Below are positions 1 to 7,157 of a stretch of 64,000 bases of DNA, one piece after another. The notes beneath the pieces are model-generated. The model saw nothing but the letters and a program-made list of their open reading frames with translations. It made no database searches and was not told where the DNA came from. The DNA comes from Burkholderiaceae bacterium. Lineage in GTDB: Bacteria > Pseudomonadota > Gammaproteobacteria > Burkholderiales > Burkholderiaceae_F. How positions within the stretch are numbered: the stretch's first letter is position 1; the number at the start of each line of letters is the position of its first letter. Position numbers and translations under genes: made by a program. The stretch lies in contig JAFAIM010000014.1 in NCBI GenBank assembly GCA_019236735.1, forward strand, positions 1-64,000, written 5' to 3'.

Positions 1-404
1 CCCAGGATGGGCGATGCCGTGAAACCGCGGAAGTTCACGTCGGCCTGCAAGGGCCCGCCCTGAGTGTCGTTGATATTCACGCTGCCCAGGTTGCGTTCCA
101 ATGTTTCGGAAGAATCCATCGGATGCGATTTCTCGATTTGCTTGGCGCCAATGCTCTGGACGTTGGCCGGAATCTGGTTGATGTTGACGCCCAGCCCGGG
201 CAGCGGCGCCGGAGCAATCACCTCAACCTGCTCGATCTCGTTCGTTGTCGGCTGCGCGGGTTTTGCCGCCGGATCGACTTGTTGCGCGACTTGCTGCTCT
301 TGTGCGACTTGCTGTGCCTGCCCCGCCGGAAGGAGCGCGGCCGCACTCAGCAGACAAGCCCAGAGTTTGACGCGGTCGCCTGTTGGACCTGTTGCAGCGA
401 TCAT
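1..404 (-). CDS. TonB-dependent outer-membrane receptor, N-terminal part (runs off window)
   Basis: This is the first 134 codons of a minus-strand gene that continues past base 1, so it is absent from the ORF track. The translation starts MIAATGPTGDRVKLW, followed by a signal-peptide-like hydrophobic stretch ending near AGQA. A Gln/Pro-rich linker follows, then a plug-like region (EIEQVEVIAP, QIPANVQSIGAKQI, ETLERNLGSVNINDTQGG, VNFRGFTASP). That order is typical of the plug domain of TonB-dependent receptors, which import siderophores, metal chelates or other large ligands. The start ATG has a clear GGAGGA ribosome binding site about 7 bases upstream. The substrate cannot be told from this part. 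Confidence 0.85.
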   Translation of the reverse strand, partial: MIAATGPTGDRVKLWACLLSAAALLPAGQAQQVAQEQQVAQQVDPAAKPAQPTTNEIEQVEVIAPAPLPGLGVNINQIPANVQSIGAKQIEKSHPMDSSETLERNLGSVNINDTQGGPLQADVNFRGFTASPIL

Positions 405-478
405 TCGGAATCCTCCGCCGCTCCGCGCTATCGTTCTTCTCGGCTGATTCGAGCAGCCACAGAGTCTCCCATATGGAG

Positions 479-497
479 GTCGGGAATTTTTCCCGAC
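479..497. promoter_or_regulatory. perfect inverted repeat upstream of the TonB-receptor gene
   Basis: GTCGGGAA, then TTT, then TTCCCGAC: a perfect 8-bp dyad about 75 bases upstream of the receptor start and 150 bases before the kinase. No T-tract follows on either strand, so a terminator is unlikely. A protein-binding operator is possible. The rest of the 243-base gap (405-647) shows no other recognisable element. Confidence 0.3.
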
Positions 498-647
498 GTG
501 AGTCGAATCGTATGAAAGCATCGACTTCCGAATACCGTGCGCGAAGGGATTTTGCTGCCAAAGCTCGGTGCGCGAAATATGGCTCAACTGCTGATGATTG
601 CGGCACGCCTGCGACCACCTCGCCCCGAGGAGTGAGTTCGATTTATA

Positions 648-1586
648 TTGGCGTTTCAGGCCGCCGCGCCAATTCCTTCGTTCGCCCGACCTAAGATGGC
701 ACCTGTCAGCCCCGCCCCGCTTGCCGAGGGCACCGAGATCGGTGGATACCGCATTCTCCAGCACCTTTCCAGCGGAGGATTTTCGATCGTCTACCTCGCA
801 TACTCGGAGCAGAGCGACGAGTGCGTGGCGATCAAGGAATACATGCCTGCGGACCGCGTCCTGCGGCGCCCCGGCGACCTCGTTCCCTATATCGGAGCCG
901 AGCACATCACCGCCTACAAGATCGGCCTTGCCGCTTTTTTCGAGGAGGCACGGATCCTTGCGGGGATCAGCCACCCGAACGTCACGCAGGTGCTCGAACT
1001 GCTACGCGCCAACGAGACGATCTACATGGTGATGCAGTTCATCGAGGGAGAGTCGCTCCAGAAATGTATCCTGCGTCATCGCAAGAAAGGCCGCATCGCG
1101 GTGCTGCCCGAAGATGCCATCACCGCCGTCTTCACACGGGTGCTCGATGGTCTGCACGAAGTGCACGGCCACAAGCTGCTGCACCTCGATCTGAAGCCGA
1201 CGAACATCATCCTGAAGCCCGACGGCGCGCCCACCTTGATCGATTTTGGCGCCGCCCGGCGCACGGTGGGGCGGGAATCCACATCGGTGATCCCGATGTA
1301 CACCCCGGGCTACGCGGCGCCGGAGGCCTGCGAACGAGACGGTACTGTTGGCGCTTGGACCGACGTCTACGCAATTGGAGCCTGCATCCTCGCTTGCATG
1401 AGTGCCAAGGCGCCGCAAGAGGCACCGTCGCGCTCCCGCGAGGACCTGGTTTCCTTGTCTTTCGAGATCCTGGAGCGGTCATACTCCGAGCGTCTTTTAT
1501 CGGTTACAAAGGCATGCTTGGAGCTCGACCCGCGCGCGCGGCCGCAGAGCGCGCGCGAGCTTCGCCAACGCCTCACTGACCGTTAA
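648..1586 (+). CDS. eukaryotic-type serine/threonine protein kinase
   Basis: A 312-residue soluble protein that is nearly all kinase domain. The Gly-rich loop is LSSGGFS (about 40-46), the ATP-anchoring lysine is in VAIKEY (K63), the catalytic loop is HLDLKPTN, the metal-binding loop is LIDFGAARR, and the APE-like motif is YAAPEA, followed by WTDVYAIGA. HLD replaces the more usual HRD, so this is a non-RD-type catalytic loop, as in several bacterial kinases. There is no membrane segment or PASTA/FHA domain. The listed start is TTG at 648 with a GAGGAG upstream; ATG at 696 (MAPVSPAPL) is an equally good start. Substrates are unknown. The gene stands alone and diverges from the TonB receptor gene. 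Confidence 0.85.
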   Translation: MAFQAAAPIPSFARPKMAPVSPAPLAEGTEIGGYRILQHLSSGGFSIVYLAYSEQSDECVAIKEYMPADRVLRRPGDLVPYIGAEHITAYKIGLAAFFEEARILAGISHPNVTQVLELLRANETIYMVMQFIEGESLQKCILRHRKKGRIAVLPEDAITAVFTRVLDGLHEVHGHKLLHLDLKPTNIILKPDGAPTLIDFGAARRTVGRESTSVIPMYTPGYAAPEACERDGTVGAWTDVYAIGACILACMSAKAPQEAPSRSREDLVSLSFEILERSYSERLLSVTKACLELDPRARPQSARELRQRLTDR

Positions 1587-1618
1587 GCGCACGCCGAACT
1601 CGATAAGGGGGAATCGCG

Positions 1619-1720
1619 ATGAAAGAAGGCAGAGGCGAACGCGGGAGCAACTGCGGGTACGCTTGCCATACGATCGTGAAGGCGAAGGACTACGTTTTCA
1701 CGTCGTACGGGAAGCGGTGA
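1619..1720 (+). CDS. 33-residue ORF resembling the haem-motif C-terminus of a cytochrome P460-like protein
   Basis: Too short for the ORF track. ATG at 1619 is preceded by AAGGGGGAATCGCG, a strong ribosome binding site, and the frame is closed by a stop 14 bases upstream. The product (MKEGRGERGSNCGYACHTIV... ending DYVFTSYGKR) carries Cys12-x3-Cys16-His17 followed by K-KDYVFTSYGKR. From memory this resembles the end of cytochrome P460-family proteins, which bind haem through CxxCH. It is either a remnant of a decayed gene or a tiny translated ORF. The spacing C-x3-CH rather than C-x2-CH argues for decay. Confidence 0.35.
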   Translation: MKEGRGERGSNCGYACHTIVKAKDYVFTSYGKR

Positions 1721-1741
1721 CGCGCGCGCGATGGCGCGGCA

Positions 1742-2326
1742 TCAGATGGAACTCTGCGCCAGAGCGTTTCTCAGGGCGAGCGCGCCCAGAATCAGGAACA
1801 TGATGCAGGCGATGACGTGCACCGTTTTCGCAGGCAGGCGATCGGCGAAGCGTTGTCCCAGGTAGATGACGGGCACGTCGGCGATCAGCATCGCGAGGGT
1901 CGTTCCGGCGACGACGGCGACGAAGTCGTGAAAGCGCGCAGCGAGCGCAATCGTGGCGATCTGCGTCTTGTCTCCCATCTCGGCGACGAACAGCGCAACT
2001 GCCGTAGTGCCGTAGACGCCGAGTCCCCGCCTTGGCACGGCCGCTTCGGCCGCATCGGAGCGCTCCGGAACCAAGACCCAGATTGCCATCAAAACGAAGG
2101 ACGCCACGATCGCCCAGTTCAGTATAGTCGGGTTCAGCACGCCCGATAGCCAGGTGCCAAGCGCTCCGGCGCCGGCGTGATTCGCGAGTGTCGCGGTGAG
2201 CACGCCCAGGATGATCGGAATCGGTTTTTTATAGCGCGCCGACAGCATCAAGCAGAGCAGTTGGGTCTTGTCGCCGATCTCCGCCAAGGTGACGACGCTG
2301 ATCGACACGAGGAAGGCTTGAAGCAC
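1742..2326 (-). CDS. GDT1/TMEM165 (UPF0016) family cation (Mn2+/Ca2+) transporter
   Basis: A 194-residue, highly hydrophobic protein with about six membrane segments in two homologous halves. Each half opens with the family signature E-x-G-D-K-T: AEIGDKTQ around residue 16 and AEMGDKTQ around residue 116. These acidic motifs form the cation site of the family, whose bacterial members export manganese or exchange Mn2+/Ca2+ for protons. A Lys/Arg/Glu-rich loop (VPERSDAAEAAVPRR, about 86-100) separates the halves. The gene is alone on the minus strand. No manganese riboswitch was recognised upstream. Confidence 0.9.
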   Translation of the reverse strand: MLQAFLVSISVVTLAEIGDKTQLLCLMLSARYKKPIPIILGVLTATLANHAGAGALGTWLSGVLNPTILNWAIVASFVLMAIWVLVPERSDAAEAAVPRRGLGVYGTTAVALFVAEMGDKTQIATIALAARFHDFVAVVAGTTLAMLIADVPVIYLGQRFADRLPAKTVHVIACIMFLILGALALRNALAQSSI

Positions 2327-2360
2327 GCGGGGCTCCCCGGATTTTCGTTAAGGTGCGCTG

Positions 2361-2624
2361 GTGCGTTGCGGCAAAGGCAGTGTGACGACGTCGCCTTTGC
2401 TGCACATGGTCTCGTTCGTGCTCTCTCTGGTGCCGCACGCGATGATGTACGGGCCGCAGGCAGCGTTGATCGCCGAGTCGTTTACCGGACGGATGCGCTA
2501 CAGCGGCGCCTCTCTGGGCTATCAACTGGCTTCGGTGATCGCCGGCGGCCCGGCGCCGTTGATCGCTACGGCACTGTTCGCGCGCTACCACGCCGGCGCG
2601 GAGCTGGTTGGCGCGAAATCCTGA
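2361..2624 (+). pseudogene. C-terminal remnant of an MHS-type major facilitator transporter
   Basis: The 87-residue ORF contains SFVLSLVPHAMMYGPQAALIAE, GRMRYSGASLGYQLASVIAGG and PLIATALFARY. These match the last membrane helices of metabolite:H+ symporters of the MHS branch (ShiA/ProP-like). Full proteins are about 430 residues, so roughly 80% of the gene is missing. No upstream part is visible: the neighbouring transporter gene on the other strand begins at 2326. It is most likely a deletion remnant. It lies beside a tRNA gene, a common integration site. Confidence 0.7.
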
Positions 2625-2633
2625 GGTCAGGCT

Positions 2634-2657
2634 CCCCTCTCCCATTGGGGAGGGGGG
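2634..2657 (-). terminator. GC-rich hairpin immediately after tRNA-Leu
   Basis: The plus-strand sequence CCCCTCTCCC-ATTG-GGGAGGGGGG can form a 10-bp stem with one G-T pair and a 4-base loop. It begins three bases past the tRNA 3' end on the minus strand. No T-run follows, so it may be a processing or stability hairpin rather than an intrinsic terminator. Confidence 0.4.
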
Positions 2658-2659
2658 TG

Positions 2660-3011
2660 TGCGACCGGCGGGAATCGAACCCGCACACCCGAAGGTCAGG
2701 GATTTTCATCCGAGCTGCGGCTTTCGCCGCCGGGCCGGGGTGCGGATTCACACGCCCGCGTCCCCACGACCCGTTTGTCGGCTGGACTTTGCCTTGGCCA
2801 TCGCGTCGCCCGCATCGTCCGTCTAAGCGGGCGCTGCCTTAGGCCCCCGTCGTCAAGTCTCTGCACGTTCCCCGAATGGGGCTTCGCTCAGCGTCGCCTC
2901 GCGCTGCGCGCGCAGGGGGTTCGCTGACTTTGGCGGGAGTCATCCGGAAGCTTTCGCAGCCGGCGCTCAAATTTTCAAGTCCCTTGCGGCTACCAGTTAC
3001 GCCACGGTCGC
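2660..3011 (-). tRNA. tRNA-Leu(UAA) interrupted by a group I intron
   Basis: The two exons are 3011-2977 and 2706-2660 on the minus strand. Exon 1 is GCGACCG (acceptor) + TG + D-arm with CTGGTA + AAGGGA + CTT. Exon 2 is AAAATCCCT, a short variable arm ACC-TTCG-GGT, the T-arm GCGGG-TTCGATT-CCCGC, then CGGTCGC and discriminator A. Acceptor strands (GCGACCG/CGGTCGC) and anticodon stem (AGGGA/TCCCT) pair perfectly. The joined loop CTTAAAA gives anticodon UAA. The long variable arm and discriminator A fit leucine. CCA is not encoded. Mature length is about 82 nt before CCA addition. The gene diverges from the Hpt gene 42 bases away. Confidence 0.93.
2707..2976 (-). other. group I self-splicing intron (IC3-like) in the tRNA-Leu anticodon loop
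   Basis: The 270-nt insert lies between U34 and A35, the classic position of cyanobacterial and plastid tRNA-Leu(UAA) introns. Sense-strand features: the 5' exon CTT can pair with TTTGAG just inside the intron, giving the U-G splice pair; TCAGCG/CGCTGA fits P4; GTGCAGAGACTTGACG fits the 5' strand of P7/P3; GGCCTAAGGCAGC opens P8; CAAAGTCCAG fits the 3' strand of P7; GGCGGCGAAAGCCGC is a GAAA-capped terminal hairpin; and the last base is G (GGATG, then exon AAAATCC). No homing-endonuclease ORF is present. The motifs closely follow the Anabaena tRNA-Leu intron (GGTGCAGAGACTCGACGG, GAGTCCA) as I remember it. Confidence 0.92.
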
Positions 3012-3053
3012 GAGCGTGATTGTCGCACGAGCGCCGCGCTACCATACGCGCAA

Positions 3054-3473
3054 ATGGCTACATCGGTGCCGACGACGGATGACGCGAGCGACGCGACGAT
3101 GCGCCTGCGAGGTCTGGCTGGACTGGACGTCGATGCGGGTCTGGCGTTCGTCGGCAACAGCGCAGACGTCTATCTGCGCCTGTTGAAGCGTTTCGCCCAA
3201 CTGCACGAGGGCGACGTTCTGCGGATGATCGAGCAAGCCGAGCGCGCCGAGCGGTTGCCTCTGCAGAAGTTGGCCCACTCCATCAAGGGAGGAGCCGCCA
3301 CGCTCGGCGCCTCCGGCCTGGCGCAGGTCGCCAGGCAACTCGAGGAAGCCTGTCCGTCCGCGCCGCCGTCGCGCCTCGTGGCGTTGGCCCGGGCGCTGGA
3401 AGCGGAGCATGCGGCACTGTGTAGGCACCTGGTGCGGGCGTGCGGCGACCTTGGCGCTGCGCACCGCCCGTGA
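3054..3473 (+). CDS. orphan Hpt (histidine phosphotransfer) domain protein
   Basis: 139 residues, essentially one Hpt domain. The phosphorylatable histidine is H75 in KLAHSIKGGAATLGA, the diagnostic motif. Helices before it (YLRLLKRFAQLHEGDVLRMIEQAE) and after it fit the four-helix bundle. Such proteins relay phosphoryl groups between hybrid histidine kinases and response regulators in multistep phosphorelays. No kinase or receiver gene is adjacent. The nearest candidate in the window is the hybrid kinase at 58.3 kb, so its partner is unknown. It starts 42 bases from the divergent tRNA-Leu gene. Confidence 0.85.
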   Translation: MATSVPTTDDASDATMRLRGLAGLDVDAGLAFVGNSADVYLRLLKRFAQLHEGDVLRMIEQAERAERLPLQKLAHSIKGGAATLGASGLAQVARQLEEACPSAPPSRLVALARALEAEHAALCRHLVRACGDLGAAHRP

Positions 3474-3504
3474 GCCGTGCCGGTGCGTTGCCGGGGCACC
3501 TAGC

Positions 3505-3942
3505 GTGAAGGTCTTCGATCTGTGTTGCGACGCGGACCACCTGTTCGAGGGCTGGTTCGCCTCGCAGGAGCAATTCGACTCCCAGTTGCTCGCGCAACAG
3601 ATCGGCTGCCCCCTATGCGGCTCCGCTTTGATCCGGCGCCGGCCGTCGGCCAGCCACTTGAAACTTGGGGCGGCAACGCCGGTTGCGCCGGTTGCCGTTC
3701 CGGCAGCGCAGCCGGCGCCGCAACAATCGGCGCTGGTGAGCGCAGCGCTGCGGATCCTGGCCACTACCGAGGACGTCGGCGAACGTTTCGCCGAGGAGGC
3801 ACGCCGCATTCACTACAAAGAGGCACCGGAGCGCCCGATCCGCGGAGTGGCCACGCTTCAACAGGCGCGGGCGTTGGAGGAAGAAGGCGTGCAGGTCGTG
3901 GCGCTTCCGTTTCCGGAGCTGGCCAAGGGAACCGTCCAGTAG
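3505..3942 (+). CDS. DUF1178 family protein
   Basis: Start set at GTG 3505 so that the product begins VKVFDLCCDADHLFEGWF, the conserved N-terminus of DUF1178; the ORF-track start is 96 bases further upstream. 145 residues. Cys residues in FDLCC and CPLCGSAL suggest a small metal-binding N-terminal part. A Pro/Ala-rich linker follows, then a conserved C-terminal block (TTEDVGERFAEEARRIHYKEAPERPI, EEGVQVVALPF). The family is widespread in proteobacteria and its function is not known. It follows the Hpt gene by about 30 bases and converges with the GST gene, with stop codons almost touching. Confidence 0.85.
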   Translation: MKVFDLCCDADHLFEGWFASQEQFDSQLLAQQIGCPLCGSALIRRRPSASHLKLGAATPVAPVAVPAAQPAPQQSALVSAALRILATTEDVGERFAEEARRIHYKEAPERPIRGVATLQQARALEEEGVQVVALPFPELAKGTVQ

Positions 3943-3943
3943 G

Positions 3944-4633
3944 TCAATGGCGTGCGGTCTGGGTGGCGCCGAACAGGACCTCCCGGCTGCGTTCATCGAG
4001 CAACGCTTTGCGCCGGTCCTTCAACACTTCCAAACCGCGCTGGACGGCAGCGCGCGCAGAGATCGCGCGCTGCCAGCGCTGCACGTTTGGATACTGGGTC
4101 AGGTCCACACCCTGGTTCTGGTGCGATCGAGTCCAAGGATAAATGGCGATGTCGGCGATCGAGTAGCCACCGGCAAAGTATTCGACGTGAGCGAGCCTGC
4201 GATCCATCACGCCGTAGAGGCGAGCGGCCTCGCGCGTGTAGCGATCGACCGCGTATTCGATCCGTTCGGGAGCGTATTGCCGAAAATGGTGTGCTTGCCC
4301 CAGCATCGGACCGATATGGCCCATCTGGAACATCAGCCACTGTAGCGCCACGTAGCGGTCACGATCAGCCTGCGGGAGCAGCAGTCCGGTCTTGGCCGCC
4401 AAGTAGATCAGGATCGCGCCAGATTCGAACAGCGAAATCGCACTTCCATCGGGTCCATCCGGATCGACGATCGCGGGGATCTTGTTGTTCGGGCTGATCT
4501 GCAAAAACTGTGGCGAGAACTGGTCGCCGGCGCCGATGTCGATGGGGTGCACGCGGTATGGCAGCGAGCATTCTTCCAGCATGATGTGCACTTTTTGCCC
4601 GTTCGGAGTCGCCCAGGAATACAGGTCGATCAT
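3944..4633 (-). CDS. glutathione S-transferase (YfcG/YghU-like disulfide-bond reductase)
   Basis: 229 residues. The thioredoxin-fold N-terminus has WATPNGQKVHIMLEE, NNKIPAIVD (cis-Pro loop) and LFESGAILIYLAAKTG (Glu-Ser glutathione-binding motif). The helical C-terminal domain includes LMFQMGHIGPMLGQAHHF and DRRLAHVEYFAGGYSIADIAIYPW. The ATPNGQKV stretch and the length place it with the Nu-class proteins that reduce glutathione-linked disulfides rather than with classic detoxifying enzymes. It diverges from fimV; the 235-base gap between them holds no feature I can name apart from possible promoters. Confidence 0.88.
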   Translation of the reverse strand: MIDLYSWATPNGQKVHIMLEECSLPYRVHPIDIGAGDQFSPQFLQISPNNKIPAIVDPDGPDGSAISLFESGAILIYLAAKTGLLLPQADRDRYVALQWLMFQMGHIGPMLGQAHHFRQYAPERIEYAVDRYTREAARLYGVMDRRLAHVEYFAGGYSIADIAIYPWTRSHQNQGVDLTQYPNVQRWQRAISARAAVQRGLEVLKDRRKALLDERSREVLFGATQTARH

Positions 4634-4868
4634 GTTGGTGGCCTGCGGAGTCGGCAGCGTAGGTACGCAAAGGGTGGGACATTACGCCCAAAGCGCCGGA
4701 CTGGTGCGGGCCAACCCTACGCCGGAAACCGGCGCCGCGGCGGGTCGCGGCTGGCAAGACGGACTCGTGCACTCATTTCGCGCCAGGAGGTGAATTCCCC
4801 CCACCCCCATGCAGAATTAGGAGGTGTCCTACCTACAGAAACCCGGGGGTTGGCGGCAATAATTCGGA

Positions 4869-7079
4869 ATGTTAACCGGCAGGACTTTGCGCTGTTGGCC
4901 GCCAGCAGCGAAAACGGCGTTTGGACTCGCCGTATGCCTTTCCGTTGGCGCGCTCACCACTCCGGCGCTCGCGTTGCAGCTGGGCGAGCCGAGCGTTTCG
5001 AGTGCGCTGGGCCAGCCATTGCAAATGACGGTTCCGGTCGTTCTCGACACCGGAGCGCAGTTGGCGCCGGAGTGCGTGCAGATCGTTCGTGCCGAAGACA
5101 ACGCTGGTGCAGCGCCTTCGCTCAGCTCGGGGCGAGTCACACTCGATCCGTCCGGCCGCCAGCTGACGATCGAGAGCTCCCAACCCATTGGCGAGCCGGC
5201 CTTGCGAGTGGCTGTCGAGGTCGGTTGCAACCAAAAAATACGCCGTGAGTTCTCCATTTTGCTGGATCCACCGTCGGTCGTGCAGCCTGCCGCCTCGACC
5301 GTCTCATCGCTGCGACTCGGAATGGCACAGATTTCGGCCGTATTGGGCCAGCCTCTGTCGATCAAGGTGCCCGTTGTGGGCGCAGACGCCGGGAGCTTGA
5401 CGGCTAGCTGTGTTCGGTTGGCCGATCCGATCTCGAGCGAAGGCGCTCCCGTCCTGACGCAGGCGCAGATCCGTGTGCTGCCCCAGGGAGCGACATCGGT
5501 GATCGAGGTTTTGACTCCCGATGCGGTGACCGAACCTGCAGTGAGGATTGCACTGGACGTCGGCTGTACGGATCCGGTGCGGCGTGAATTCGCAGTCCTG
5601 CTTGGCCTGCCTACGCTGGCCGTGTCAAACGCTCCTGAGCTGGAGCAGGGTGCGCCTGCGCCGCAGGCCGAGGTGAAACCGAAAGCGAAACCGAAGCCGA
5701 GACCATTCGAACCGTTGGCGAGGCGAGCTCCGAAGCCGAACCAGGTGCCGCCGGCCGCCGAGATTGCGGCAGCGCCGGTGCAGGAGCACCCGAGCCCCGC
5801 GCCTGCGCCGGCGAAGGAAGCGGTCAAGGCTGCCCGTCCGCCCTCGGATCGCCTCGTGCTGGCTTCGCCCGAGGATATCGGGCCCGCTGCTCCGTCAGGC
5901 CAGGAGACTACCGGCGCCGTGCCGGATGCGACCGCTGAACTGCTCAAGCGCATCGACGCGATGACGCAGCAAGTCCAGGAACTACAGGCACAACTGAATG
6001 CCGAGCGGCGGCGGCAGGAAGAGTTGCGCCGCGAGTTTGAAGAGCGTCAGGCGTGGACCTGGTCGGCTGGAGGCCTTGGCGGCCTGCTGCTCGGTGGTGC
6101 GCTTGTAATGGCCTGGCGCCAACGGCGCTCTCCCGCCAGCTCGGCCTGGCCGGCGCCTGTGGAGGATCGACTCGCAGCGCCAATTGCGCCGGCGATTGCC
6201 AGGGAGGCGAGCGTAAACGCGATTCGAGCTGCCCGAGCAGCCGCGGGGCGCGATTCTCGCGGAATTGGAGGCCGGGCGACGATGCCGGGCGCGCTGACGA
6301 ATCCACCGGTGGTCGCCAGTACGACGCCGGGTGCGACCGAGCCGTCGGAGCACAACACGCACATCACCGTTACAGAACTGCACGATACGGTCCAGATCAT
6401 CAAGGAGCTGTATGCGACCGTCCTGGAGCGGACCACTTCCGGCTCGGCGAGCACGACAACGACCGGCGTGCCATCGCGCCCGCTGGAGTTGGATTTGAGA
6501 ACACCAGAGGCTGCGAAACCCGCAGTGCTTGGCGCGCTGGCGCCGGCGCTGAGTGCTCGAATCGCTGCGGGGCAGGCGGTGCCGTCGGGGCGCGACTCCA
6601 GGCGAGCTGCACTGGAGGAAGCGACGACCGAAGAGCGTTTCACCGAGTTGCCGACAGAAGTTGCATTGGATCTGGATGTCGGAACGCGCTCGGCGGCGAA
6701 CGAACCGACGGAACCAATGCTGGTGTTCGAGCCGTTGCCAGCCGCGGGCACCGAGTCGAGGCCGATGCCGGCGAAAGACATCGGTGCGGAGCGGATACCG
6801 GCAACAACCGCCAAGGCGGAGATGACTCCGGCCGTGCCTGCTCCGGGAGCCTTGGAGGAGCGGCTGAGTCAGACTCCGACGGAGGTGTTGATCGACATCG
6901 ACGTGGGGCCGACCACAGGCCTTTCCGGGATCACGTCGGCCGCCGAGCCGACAAGGGTCGACCCGGCCGAAGGGGCGGTTGCGCAGCGACCGCGCGGCAA
7001 CGGCACGGCTTCGGGTCCGATCGACCTGAAGTTGGATCTACCAGCGCGCCCGAAAGCGGGGCCGTTCGGACGTTCCTGA
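4869..7079 (+). CDS. fimV: FimV/TspA-type membrane protein
   Basis: 736 residues. A signal peptide ends near PALA. Two tandem copies of the FimV N-terminal domain follow: LGEPSVSSALGQPLQMTVPV with its C-terminal half, then LGMAQISAVLGQPLSIKVPV. A Lys/Pro/Ala-rich linker, a coiled coil (AELLKRIDAMTQQVQELQAQL, about residues 357-390) and one membrane helix (AGGLGGLLLGGALVMAW) come next. The long acidic cytoplasmic tail carries repeated motifs TELPTEVALDLDVG and SQTPTEVLIDIDVG. FimV-type proteins organise polar type IV pili and bind peptidoglycan; no LysM domain is evident here. A good AGGAGG lies about 45 bases upstream of the ATG, so the true start may differ. Confidence 0.75.
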   Translation: MLTGRTLRCWPPAAKTAFGLAVCLSVGALTTPALALQLGEPSVSSALGQPLQMTVPVVLDTGAQLAPECVQIVRAEDNAGAAPSLSSGRVTLDPSGRQLTIESSQPIGEPALRVAVEVGCNQKIRREFSILLDPPSVVQPAASTVSSLRLGMAQISAVLGQPLSIKVPVVGADAGSLTASCVRLADPISSEGAPVLTQAQIRVLPQGATSVIEVLTPDAVTEPAVRIALDVGCTDPVRREFAVLLGLPTLAVSNAPELEQGAPAPQAEVKPKAKPKPRPFEPLARRAPKPNQVPPAAEIAAAPVQEHPSPAPAPAKEAVKAARPPSDRLVLASPEDIGPAAPSGQETTGAVPDATAELLKRIDAMTQQVQELQAQLNAERRRQEELRREFEERQAWTWSAGGLGGLLLGGALVMAWRQRRSPASSAWPAPVEDRLAAPIAPAIAREASVNAIRAARAAAGRDSRGIGGRATMPGALTNPPVVASTTPGATEPSEHNTHITVTELHDTVQIIKELYATVLERTTSGSASTTTTGVPSRPLELDLRTPEAAKPAVLGALAPALSARIAAGQAVPSGRDSRRAALEEATTEERFTELPTEVALDLDVGTRSAANEPTEPMLVFEPLPAAGTESRPMPAKDIGAERIPATTAKAEMTPAVPAPGALEERLSQTPTEVLIDIDVGPTTGLSGITSAAEPTRVDPAEGAVAQRPRGNGTASGPIDLKLDLPARPKAGPFGRS

Positions 7080-7092
7080 CGGGGCAAGCTAG

Positions 7093-7157
7093 TAGTGGCA
7101 TGTAACACCCAATTCGGTAGTGCCTTTCCCTCCCGAATCGAGTGTTACATGCCACTA
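7093..7157. repeat. 65-bp palindromic element between convergent fimV and yheS
   Basis: The arms TAGTGGCATGTAACAC and GTGTTACATGCCACTA are perfect 16-bp reverse complements. Inside, ATTCGG and CCGAAT extend the stem after a 3-base mismatch, with a 15-base loop. The yheS stop codon TAG is the outermost triplet of the right arm. It could act as a bidirectional terminator although no T-run follows. The termini begin TA-GTG, like the larger element upstream of smc, so a TA-targeting miniature transposon is an alternative. Confidence 0.7.

Noticed and set aside
2660-2760. A tRNA-Phe-like or tmRNA-like 3' end read without an intron
   Set aside because: Reading GGATGAAAATCC as an anticodon arm gives no matching acceptor. 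The pairing 5' half GCGACCG lies 270 bases further out at 3011, with clear group I intron motifs between, so tRNA-Leu(UAA) with intron explains everything.
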